This document shows positions 40,009 to 50,600 of a stretch of DNA of 64,000 nt, piece after piece (positions within the stretch are counted from its first letter, which is position 1; every line of letters starts with the position of its first letter). Source of the DNA: Apteryx mantelli (taxonomy: Eukaryota; Chordata; Aves; Apterygiformes; Apterygidae); contig NC_089985.1 in the NCBI RefSeq assembly GCF_036417845.1, forward strand, positions 29,780,583 through 29,844,582. The letters run 5' to 3'. A program made the translations under genes and the position numbers. Under the pieces are notes generated by a model. That model worked only from the letters and a program-made list of their open reading frames with translations. It was not told the origin of the DNA and did no database searches.

Positions 40009-43000
40009 TTAGCGTGCTCGGCTCTTCATTTTCTGCCTTGCTCTCTTTCCAGGTCTCTTCTGCAAAAAGAAAATAGATTCAGTTTGTTTCATGCCCCCAA
40101 ACTTTCTTCTAGCTCTATAGTATGGGAAAGATACCAAGGAGAGGATATTTGTCAGTCTCTCTGGAGAGGGAGGTTTTGGGACACAGGTAGCAACAAACAG
40201 TACCCGCTCACTCCTCTGCTCATTTCCTTGCTCACACACCGAACCACCATCTTCAAAACTGTCTGTCACTGAATTATGCTCAGTTCCCAAAGACAAACAT
40301 TCTCACTGCCTGGAGGCACCGCAATGCACTCAGGTTGCCTTACCAGAGCAGGGCTGGCTTCCCAGCCAACTGCGATCATGTGCATGCAACATTTTACTTA
40401 CATTGAGGGCTTTTTTCCCTGCTTTTCCTGGGCCTTTGTTGTGAGCCACTTTTGCCTGAAAGCTGGATACATCGTTAAAACTCTCCTTTGTGTTCCACTT
40501 TGAGCCCTTCTTCTTCCCACCAAATCCGAACTTCTGATTCTTGTATCGTCGTTTGGCATTTGGTCTGAAAAAACAATCCAATAGGAAGCTCCCAAGAAGG
40601 CACACGTATCTGCTGATAGACTCCCTTCAGCTAGCATAAACCTTTCCCCTCTTACTGAAGAGAGAGAAATTAGCATATTTTCGTCTCCTCTCCATTCTGT
40701 CCACAATTCTCCTCTAGAGAGAGAGAGAGAAAGCTACCCGGGACTTACTGTTAAGGAACACTGATTAAAACAGCTTTCATTGTTCCACAAAACAATCTCT
40801 GACAAGACTGGAAAAATCACAGACTCTGCCCTTAGTATCTTTCTTTCCTAATCTCACCCTCTCTTTATCCGTTGACTTCCGCTGCTTTTCTTGTTCCCCT
40901 GAGATGAAGTCTGCTCTTCATCTAGGAAATCCAGCTTGTCAGAGAGACCTGCAAGAGCAAAGACAAAACAGTTGTCTGCTGCCACCACAGAACATAAGAA
41001 TTTTCAGTCTAAGCAAGTAATAGTAACAAGTCACCCTCACTGGAGGGCAGCTAGTTGGGAGGATTTTTGTTGCCACTGGTGTGTTACTCTGAACAGCAGC
41101 AGCCTTTCAAGCTCACTGCCCACCACTACAGATTGACACCACACATCACAGTGTCTTACATTTCTCACACATCACTGTTCTTCCAATTACATATTTGCTC
41201 TCTTAAACGTTAGCTTTACCTTTCTGATATTTCTTGACTGCATTCAACATTGATTTTTTCTCCTTTTGTCTCTTCTGCAGAATCTCTGTTTGCACCTGAG
41301 ATCAAAGACAGAGCATTAGTGTCGTTCCTTCTAGTACCCAAGGCTTTTCTTAGGTATCCCATCTTTTGTTCTCTCTCCCTTCAAAGCAGCGAGATAAAAG
41401 ACTAAACAGATTCCATATATTTTAGCCTGTCTTGTGTGGTCTCAATTTCTAAGTTCCCCACTCAGGCTCTAGATTCTTGTTATAGGTGGGTCACTTCTCT
41501 AGCTCTGCCTCACCTTCTTGCCATATTTTCTCAGTGCGCGGAGCTGTTTTGCTTTCTCAGACTTCTCCATTGCTTCTTGTTTACTCTTAAGCTTCTGTCG
41601 AATCTTAGGGGTTAGGGGTTTAATAAAAAAACAAAATGAGTCAGTAATGTAAAGAAAAATATGAGTACTTTATGAGGACTGTGCAGCCCTCTTGTTACAA
41701 AACTACTACCAAATCCCACTTACTACCCATGATAGATTAATTCAATAACAAACTGTTTAAAATCACTAAGAATCAAAAGACACTGAGTATAAATGAAGAG
41801 TGATACTTAAATGGGGAAAAAAGATCACATGTTAATGCCACAGTTGACCGCAAATCTCAGGGCAAAGAGCACAAACACAGCTGACTTTACAAGCACTTTC
41901 ACATACATCAAGAAAAAGTTTCTCTATCTTTAAAATTAGTTACACTTAGGAGAAACTATAAATCACACTTCTACCTTATGTTTCAGCCTGTTATGGAAAT
42001 TCTCACATTCCAAAGGAATACTTAAACAAGAAGAAATGTCTTACCACAAATAAAATTCCCAACAAAAACGCTGTCACAGGCCTTTGCCACAGAAATGAAG
42101 GTAACTATTAACTGAACACAATCAAATCTCAAAGTTAGTACCTAACAGAAGCTAAAACTGACCTGTAACACGGAGAAGAATGCTATCATTTAAACCATGT
42201 ACCTTCTGCATCTGTTGGTCAGATTTGGCCATCTCTGCAAAGTAATCATCTGGCCTTCTAGTAGGAACCTGTAGCTTACGCAGCCTTGGTAGGGCTTCCA
42301 GGACCGCAGCCTGAGCCTGTCGGTAACTAGAGAGACAACACAACACCAGCTGAATGTCACTGGGTATCAAGCATATCTCATGACTGTGACAGAAATTCTG
42401 ATCATATGAGCTAGCTGATACTAGATAAATTTTTGTTACATTCCAGACTTAAGTCAATACTCTGTACCCTACAGCATTAAGCACTAATACTAAAAGCAAT
42501 TTAGGTGCCAGTACAGTATTAACACTGATATCTTGCACTTTTACTTTATCCAGTTTTCAATTACAAATTTTACACACTGTATTGTATAAGGCGAGGAAAA
42601 AAAAAAAGAAAAAAAAAAGAGAATTGTTGGAACACCGAAACACACCCATGCAGAAAAATCCATATTCATAGTGTTGCAATACAGAAACTTTTTAAAGAAA
42701 ATTTCCAGCAAATGATGAAAGTGTGCTGCAAGGAGGGAAATAATTTCCCATCACAAGACAAATGAAATATAAAAGCATCGGTTTGTAGTTATTTTGCCAA
42801 AAATTCAGCACCATCAAATGTAAAATACTTGTATAACCTACAGTGTTTCTGGATGCACATTTTAGTATCCTTGAAATAAAGTTATCTTGAACAATATTGT
42901 TTTATTGGTTGCTCAAGAATTCCTATAACAAACAACTGCAGCTCTAATCCAAGACCACCGAGCAGGTTAAAAAACACTCTAGAAATCTATTATAGGGTAT

Positions 43001-44514
43001 TGTACCGCTGCCCACCATTGAAATAGACTGGCAGTCTTCAAGGAAACAGTAGCCTAATTATTTAATATCACATGACTATTTAATATTAATGAAGTAGTCT
43101 TCCAGTTAAATTTTGTCAAGATAAAAAATATTTGAGCATAAACTACTTTAAGTAGCCTTTTTGGTTACAAACTAGCATTCTTACTTGTAACTGATACAGT
43201 AAAGCTGAACTGCTGAAAGAAAAAGAGGTGAGATTTCAAGCTTTGGTGTTTCACTCAGTTTGTCACACATACAAGGCAAGAGCGCTACAAAACATGCCAT
43301 GTCACACACGCAGACAACATGGAGCAAAAGTGACACGATACAAGTGACAGCCGGTTTGGCATTCTGCGGGATACTGTGAAACATGACGGTGAAGCGATAC
43401 CAGAATCGTGCATAGGCAAGGGACTCCAAGCTTGCAGCAGTATGCTGAAGCCCTACAAGAAATCTCTTTTTTACACTTACAAGCTCATCTCTCTCTGGAA
43501 GTCATTCTCAGGGTCAACAGCATCTTTGTCAGAAGTGTTGTGTGAGACTGGATCCCTGATGTCTGTTACCGGACCCAAAGTCACATCTAGCCTTTCCACC
43601 CAAGCTAGCTGTCGCTTGAATTCAGAGAGACACTGCTTCAAACCATCCTACAAAAGGGAAGCACCACTCTCAACATCATGGCACAAAACAAGCTTTTCAA
43701 GGTTGGCACAGATGAATGTCCAGGCCACAGAATGGGCTAATGCTCAAAAGCAGCTGGGTTGTACCCCAAATTATCGCAGCAATGCTGGTTGGAAGGAAGT
43801 CCAGGGACTATATAGTCCAACTCCCCCTTGAAGTAGGACCAAAGCCAACAGCGGACAGAGTCAACCTCGGCTTTATCCAGCCAAGTCTTGAAGGCCCCCA
43901 AGGATGGAGATCACAATGCTCCCCAGTAATTCTTTGAAGCGCTGCACCATCCCCAGGTGCGGAGTTTTGCCCTAACACCCCGCCTGAGCTTCCCAAGCCG
44001 CAGGGTACGACCTCCATCCCTCCCGCGCGCCCTGCCGCAAGCAAGGGGAATTTGGCTCCGTCGACTCCGTAGCTCTCCTTGGTGTAACTGCGGCTGCCGC
44101 CAGCTCGCCCCGCTCTGCCCCCCCGCCGCGGTGCGCCCAACACCGCAGCGCCGGGGCCGCTCGCCCCGCACCCGGCCCCCGGCCCCCGGGGGAAGCAGGC
44201 CCCGGCCCGGCCCGGCCCATCTCAGCGCGCCCCCCCCACCGCCCCGCCGCAGGCCCCGGGCCGCTCACCACGTCGTTGGGCGGCCGCGGCCGCCCCTCCA
44301 GCACCACGTTGAGCCCCGGCTTCAGCGCGCCCCTCGAGAACGCCTCCTGCAGCTGCGGGGAGGAGAGCGGTCAGGCCGCGCCGCCGCCGCCGCGCCCCAG
44401 CCGGCGCCGCCGCGCCGCCCGCCCCCGCCCGCCGATCACCTCCGCGTCCGAGAGGGCCGAGTCCTCCGCGGCAGAGTCCGCGGCGGAGTCCGAGAGGGAG
44501 CCGCGCCGCGCCAT
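40009..44514 (-). CDS. EBNA1BP2: EBNA1BP2 (EBP2) nucleolar 60S assembly factor, complete in 9 exons
   Basis: EBP2-family proteins act in the nucleolus in 27S pre-rRNA processing and 60S subunit assembly; the human protein was named for binding EBNA1. Exons (minus strand) are 44514-44440, 44352-44269, 43647-43481, 42326-42203, 41603-41514, 41295-41220, 40948-40858, 40564-40402 and 40059-40009. Phases close to 306 aa, the same as human. An acidic/serine N-terminus (MARRGSLSDSAADSAAED) is followed by LQEAFSRGALKPGLNVVLEG, the core AVDPENDFQREMSFYRQAQA and PDDYFAEMAKSD, a helical basic region (QLRALRKYGKK), then KRRYKNQKFGFGGKKKGSKW and a basic tail ending RARQKMKSRAR, which looks like a nucleolar-targeting signal. 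It is divergent from CFAP57 and convergent with CFAP144. No odd features. Confidence 0.96.
43774..43932 (-). mobile_element. CR1 LINE 3' fragment in EBNA1BP2 intron 2
   Basis: On the minus strand this reads as a degraded CR1 tail: a piece like CCTTCAAGACTTGGCTGGAT, then GGGGGAGTTGGACTATATAG and CCTTCCAACC near the 3' end. It is about 160 bp, much more diverged than the copy in PIF1, and non-coding. Confidence 0.8.
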
Positions 44515-44617
44515 GCTGCCGCCGGGAGCCCCGCGCCCCGCGCACCACGCGGAGCCGCCGCCGCTTCCGGCCGCGCGCGCGCGCGCCGCCGCCACTTCCG
44601 GCGGGGCCGGAGCCGCG

Positions 44618-44631
44618 GTTGCCGTGGCGAC
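44618..44631 (+). promoter_or_regulatory. RFX X-box upstream of CFAP57
   Basis: The sequence GTTGCCGTGGCGAC fits the X-box consensus GTTGCC-N2-GGCAAC with one mismatch in the second half-site. It lies 52 bp before the CFAP57 ATG. RFX2/RFX3 bind such sites in cilium gene promoters, which matches the role of CFAP57. Confidence 0.75.
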
Positions 44632-44682
44632 GGCGGCAGCGGCGGCAGCGGCAGCAGCGGCGGCGGCGGCAGCAGCAGCATC
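44632..44682 (+). repeat. GC-rich CGG/CAG trinucleotide tract, CFAP57 5' UTR
   Basis: This is an interrupted run of CGG, CAG and GCA triplets between the X-box and the start codon. It is uninterrupted by stops and in frame with the ATG, but the CFAP57 start (MSAVVAQ) is set by similarity to human, so this is taken as 5' UTR. It may be length-variable. Confidence 0.6.
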
Positions 44683-47600
44683 ATGTCGGCGGTGGTGGCG
44701 CAGCCCGTGGCCATCTTCGGCTGCCGCTCGCAGGTCGCCGGCGGCCTCTGCTTCTTCGACGAGCAGATCCTGCTGTACGCGGCGGGGGCGAGCTGCGTCC
44801 AGTTCCACATCGAGCAGAAGTGGCAGAAGTTCATCCCAGGTGGCCCCAGCCCCGGCCCCGGCCCCGGCCCCGGCCCCGGCCCCGGCCCCGCCGCCGCCCT
44901 GACCCCTCTCCTCCCCGCAGGCTCCGAGAAGAGCCAGGGCATGCAGGCGCTGGCCATCAGCCCCAACAGGCGGTACCTGGCCGTCTCGGAGACGGTGGCG
45001 GAGCAGCCGGCCGTGACGGTGTACGAGGTGTCGTTGGTGCCGTCGCGGCGGCGGAGGACGCTGGCGGCTGCGGAGCTCCCGGTGCGGGAGTTCGTGGCCC
45101 TGGCCTTCTCCCCCGACTCCCGCTACCTGGCGGCCGCCACCAGCCCCCCCGAGGTGCACCTCGCCTACTGGCTCTGGGAGAAGCAGCGGCTGATGGCGGC
45201 GGTCCGCATCGAGGCCCCGGGCAGCGGCCTCTGCCAGGTAACGGCTGCGGCCCTCGCATCGGGGCACTGCCGGGCCCGGAGCCTCTTTCCAGCTCCCCCC
45301 ATCCTTTCTGGGAGACCAGGGATACACACAAGCCTGCTCTTAAAACTGAGTCAGAGCAATGCTGTGCCATTCTGCAAGTGTCTCCGCCACTCATTTTTAA
45401 TATTGGGATTCACAAATGACTGGTTCTTTTGGCAGTTGGCCCAACAGAGCCTGTTGCACCATTTCAAAAAGGAGGGGAAAAAAGATCAAACTTCAGGTTA
45501 AGAAGTACCACATGCCGGGTAGCAACACTCAAAAGTTGTCATGAGACGGATAAAAGAAAACCTAGAGAAAGAAAAGGGGGTAACAAAGCTACCACAACCA
45601 GCTCAGAGTTGCCACAAATGCAAGGACTGGAGCACTTGACCTATAAAGAGGGGCTGAGGGAGTCAGGGGGTTTTGCCTAGAAAAGGCTAATTGCTGTCTT
45701 CCTGGTGAGGGAATTGTAAAGAAGACAGAGCCAGGTTGTTCTGAGATGCACAGCAAAAGAATTAGAGGCAGTGGTCACAAATTGCTGAAAACAGAAATTC
45801 CTTCCTGGATATCAAGACAAAAAAAATTCACAATGAGAGTGGTGGAGCACTGGAAAACAGCCCAGAGAGATGAACTGTCTCTATCCTTGGAAATACAACT
45901 TGAGTGGACAAGGTCCTGAGTGGCCTGAACCAGTAAGACCTCCTCTGAGTCAGGAGTTGGACCAGATGACCTCCAGAGGTCCCTTCCACCCTAAATTACT
46001 CTATGATTTTATGATTCCAAAAAGGGATCTAGAATGGCTACAAACTGGCACTCTGAAAATGAACAAAGTTTCTTATAGACAACAAATCAGCTGATTAACA
46101 GCTGATTAACGATTAACAGCCCTTCAAATATTCCACTATAATGTGTGGAAATTACATCAGTCTGAAGAATATGTGCAGAGTGTGTTATTCTGTCACCAGT
46201 CAGAGTATCCTTCAAGTTTCTAGAAACTGTGAAGATAATTGCTAACTAAAAAACAACTCGGCTAAGTCCTGTGTCCAGTCTTATTGTGATAGATAAGCAT
46301 AATATAATCACTGACCTAGAAACTGGTATTTGTTTAGATCGGGGGTCCTGAGTTTTCCCGTGGTCATATGGCTTCTTTCCAGGGCATGAGAGGGAGGAGA
46401 GGGGTCTATGCTGTAGATTATGTACACTTTCCATAGACTTTCTTGGCATCTGCTGTTGGCCTTTCTCAGCAATAGGACACTGGGCTAAATGGATTTTTGC
46501 ATTGAACCGTGTGGTATGCAGGCAGTACAGCTGATCTGTGTATATGCAGTGTGTCCGTTGTGTCCCTTCGGAAACACCCATTAAATATATTGGCCATGCT
46601 TGATAGACCTAACTCATCTTGGAAGCTTTGGGCACACTCATGCACCATGAGCTCGTGCACCATGCTCATGCACCTCCTTCCTGCAGTCTGTTCTATGTCC
46701 AGACCTGAGAACTACTCCAGAGGGAGTGGCTAGGAGCAGACTGATGGCACTCAAACAATTCCTGCATCCTGTTTTGGGTATCTTTTTTTTAGTATCTTTC
46801 TTGGGAGGTAAGAGACTTTCAGTTAAATGGGTTGAATGGACCCTAGCTGCCATCTTTTCTGGGGTACAGCTACAAGCAAAGGTTGGGTGAAATACTGACT
46901 TCATGAGCTCAATTCCTGAAGAGGGGAAAGTGACTGTGGAGATCACTGCTGTCTAAAGTCCCATTAAGCATGAAAACCTAGGTCTCTCTACCTCTGCTAT
47001 CTTTCGTGTTAGATGTTGAGATGGCTGCTCCTCTGTTTTCACCAATAAACACCTAATTATACAAATTAATATGCATAATGGGTAAGAGTTGCCTCTCCTG
47101 AGATACAGAAATTCCATCTGGCCTTTTGGAATGAATAGCCTGATACCTGAAAAAGTTGCTGATCAGCTGCAAAGATGTATTTTGGCCATATTTCTGTCAT
47201 GTGACCCCCAAGGGCAGAATCTACTTCCTCTTCCATGTTACATTGTGATTCAGATGTCTGTTTCTATGAACCTTTTTACCTAGCTTGTTTTCCCCTATTT
47301 GATATTGAAAGTCTTTGTAACAGGTGTTATATTTGCTTATTTGCTTTTAAAGCTCTGAGAGTGTACATAGTTGTGTAAAATAATTTCTCTCTCCTGTTCT
47401 GTAGGTGAGCTTCAGTCCTCAAGACAATGCACAGGTTTGTATCACTGGAAATGGCATTTTTAAACTTATTAAATATAGTGAAGGAACTTTGAAGACGACG
47501 AGTTTACAAAAGGGAGAGCTACAAAACTACCTGTGCCATGCCTGGCTGTCTGCGGAGAAAGTTGTATGTGGCACTGACACAGGCAAACTTATCATATTTG

Positions 47601-50600
47601 AAAGTGGAGAAGTGCGCTGGGAGACAAGTGTTGAGTACAAAATACCACCCAGGGAATTAGAAGATGCAACAACAAAAGGACCTGGGAGGTAAGTCTTTGG
47701 GGCCATTACTAAGAGGTTCATGCTTGTGCATGAAAATTACTTGCAGGTCTTTCATTTATTTCCTTTTTGTCCATTTTATGAATGGGTTATAATATTTTGC
47801 TTGCCACTGATACAAGTTTTTGTTTTGTTTGTCTTTTTTTATTCCTCTTAAGTCTTACTTCATTTTCTGCTTTCTATTCTTCTGATATCTCTTGTGATCT
47901 GGTCTCTGAGGATAATGGCTCACAACAGGATTCCTTGCCTCAAATATGTGCAGTTGCAGCTTATTCCAAAGGCTTTGCATGTTCATCTAGCCCAGGGGTT
48001 GTTCTTCTATTTGAGAAGACTGAGGAAAAGGAAGCCTACAAGGAGACTCAAGAAATCTGGGTAGGTGGCTGTCTATGACAGGGGAAGAAAAGCTCTTCCA
48101 AACAATTATGCAGCTGAGGCCTGTTCCTTTGTGCTTCTGAGTCAGTTATTAATAATAAATTTTAGCACAGCTTTAAAGCACACTGTAAGCATTAGCTAAC
48201 TGTCCTAGTGATGCAGAAAGGAAGTGACTTCTCAGAGGTCGCACTGAAAGTCAATGACAGTCATCCTTTTGCAAGGTAGCTCTGCATGTTCCCACATGAG
48301 AAATGGGCTTGAGTTTGCTGAACTTCACGAAACCTTTAAGAAACTTTTTTTTTTTTTTTTTTTTGAGCTGAGGAGTAATCTACATCAGTTCTGAAGAACT
48401 GGGCTGCTTGTTTTTTTCCAAGGCAAAGCTTTTTTCCCCTCAAATCTTTCTTATTATAGCTGTAATGAGAATTATGCACTCTTAATAGATTAAGTAATCT
48501 GGCAAGTTTTCTAATTGTTCTATAGTGAGGTGTATGCAGTTACTTACTGAACTGCCTGGACAAGATCATTTAACTCTGTGATGATCTGGTCACGCTTTTA
48601 TACTGCAGTCTTAATAGGTTAGATCTTCCCTATGCTTGAGATCCTAAAAGTTAGATCACTAGGACAAAGCCTTGTTTGCCTATGGATACTTAGTACGTCT
48701 TTGTCAGCTTCCAAGTCTCTGCCGTTGGAAACTGAAATCTGTTATGACAATACATCACTGTCATATGCTAGGGCCTGGGTCTTGCTGTTCCTGTGAAGGA
48801 ACAGTTGACTTCATCCTGCTTCTGCCTGCCTTTGGCTTTTCAGTACCAGGATGGTGGTGGCCCATACCAGTTCCTACATGCTGGAAGCTGTCTTGGCTAT
48901 GGAAGCATTAGTTCATCCTTCTGTATTATAAGCAGTACAAGAATATACATACAAATGTGATGTGTGAGTGTCTTAGCAGTACACCATATGTAAATTGGTT
49001 ATTTCTAGTGCTTTCTCTGGGGAATATGTATACACAATGCAGTTTGCTTTATTAGTTTTTTAATATACATCGTGTTATGCAACTTAAAAAATGCCAAGCC
49101 AAATAAATTCGAAGTAGAAGGGAAGATTTGTTCCATAGTTTTAGACTAGTCCTCAGGAAAGCTTTCTTTTCCAGATGAAAAGCTTTTTCCATTGTAACCC
49201 AAAAATTTGTTGCAGCAAAGGAGTTGTCAGCTACAGCATTCATACTGGAGTTGTAAATGATCTTGGTAACCTGGGCTCCAGGCAGTGAGCACTTTGATTT
49301 TATATACAGTAAAAATGTATTGTTAGCCAATGTCACTGGTTAGATGTGCTGTGGCTCTCCATACTGTCTTCTGTGACAAATGCTGAAGGCTTCATTCTGT
49401 AGTATGTGACACTGATATAGTCCAGCTGGCAACATCTGTCCACCAGGATGCCAAAGCTGAAGTGCTTGTTTTAGCTGGGAAAGACGGTAATCTTGTGAGA
49501 CGTAAAACATAGTGATTATTCTCTAAGCAAGAACTGATCCTTGTAACTTTCCTCAGACCCCATAAAGGATTTGGCCATGTTTCTATCCTTCAGCCAGTCC
49601 CCTGCAGTATCACAGTAGCATAAGATTTCTTCTCCCAAGCCAATGTAGCTACTCTGTGTAGTCTGAGTTAAATGTCTCCATTCAGATGCTGATCCTGGCA
49701 GGTCTGGAGTGCCTACTACCTTGAAACACAAGCTACATAAGACTGGCTTGTCTTGGGCTCATCAGTGAAAGAGCCAATGGTCTAATCTGTCTGGCAATGT
49801 TTCACTGAATATTAAGTCATTACCTGCACTTTGTCTGTCTTGATAAAAAATAATTTGCTATTGCCATTTAAGCACATGCATTGTCTAAAATGTATTCTTT
49901 GGTCTGTGTATGCACAGCCTCTTTTTCAGTTGAAGGTATAGGGGAGATTACAGGGACTGCAGCTTCTTAGATACCACTTATATGGACTCCACTGTGGGCT
50001 TTCCCTTTTGGCCAGTCTTACAAAAATATAAGCAGCACATCAAAACTTTTGAAGGACTGAGTCACACCATACCTACTGCATGCCTCTGAGGCCAGGGAAG
50101 TCCTAGGAAGGTCAGGAAATGCATGTTTCCTCATTGGCTCAACTGGGAGAGAAAACAGAGATGGGTTCTGGGATAGCCCAGCGCCATCAGCCACAGCCAG
50201 CTCACCTCCTTCCACAGCAGATCATTCCTCAAATTGGCAAGAGCACAGGCATGCTGCCAGGCACGTGATGTGGCTTTGTTTTGAGGTCTGTATATATGCA
50301 TGCCTCTAAGCTATGCATGGTTTGAGAGCTGTGGATCGGAATCCACTGGCTGACTGGGGCTCGTGAACCCGCGTCTAAAACAGGAAGAGCTCATGAATCG
50401 CAAGTGGATGTGCAGCCCCTGTGGTCTGTTGACCAGGAATGTTTTGCATGTAGGACACTTGAAATAAGACTCTTATCAACCTGAATGATACCCTGCAAAG
50501 AACTGTTATTATGAGATCACAAATTTTCAGGCATTTTTAATTCTGACGCTTGCTAGGCTTTTTGCTTAATTTTCTTCTGCTACCATTCTGGTTTGTGTAG

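Larger units (their letters stand above)
44515..44682. promoter_or_regulatory. Bidirectional promoter EBNA1BP2 / CFAP57
   Basis: Only 168 bp lie between the two start codons, within a CpG island of roughly 44.0-45.25 kb. It contains two ETS cores (CTTCCG at 44564-44569 and 44595-44600), an alternating GC run at about 44572-44586 and an RFX X-box at 44618-44631. There is no TATA box. ETS sites are typical of ribosome-biogenesis promoters and X-boxes of cilium genes, so each side carries a motif fitting its gene. The motifs are seen; binding is inferred. Confidence 0.75.

Noticed and set aside
43957-45501. 514-codon plus-strand frame spanning the EBNA1BP2/CFAP57 promoter
   Set aside because: It only reads through GC-rich promoter DNA, CFAP57 exons 1-2 and the in-frame mini-intron. 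The real start is the MSAVVAQ ATG, and the real protein needs the intron removed.
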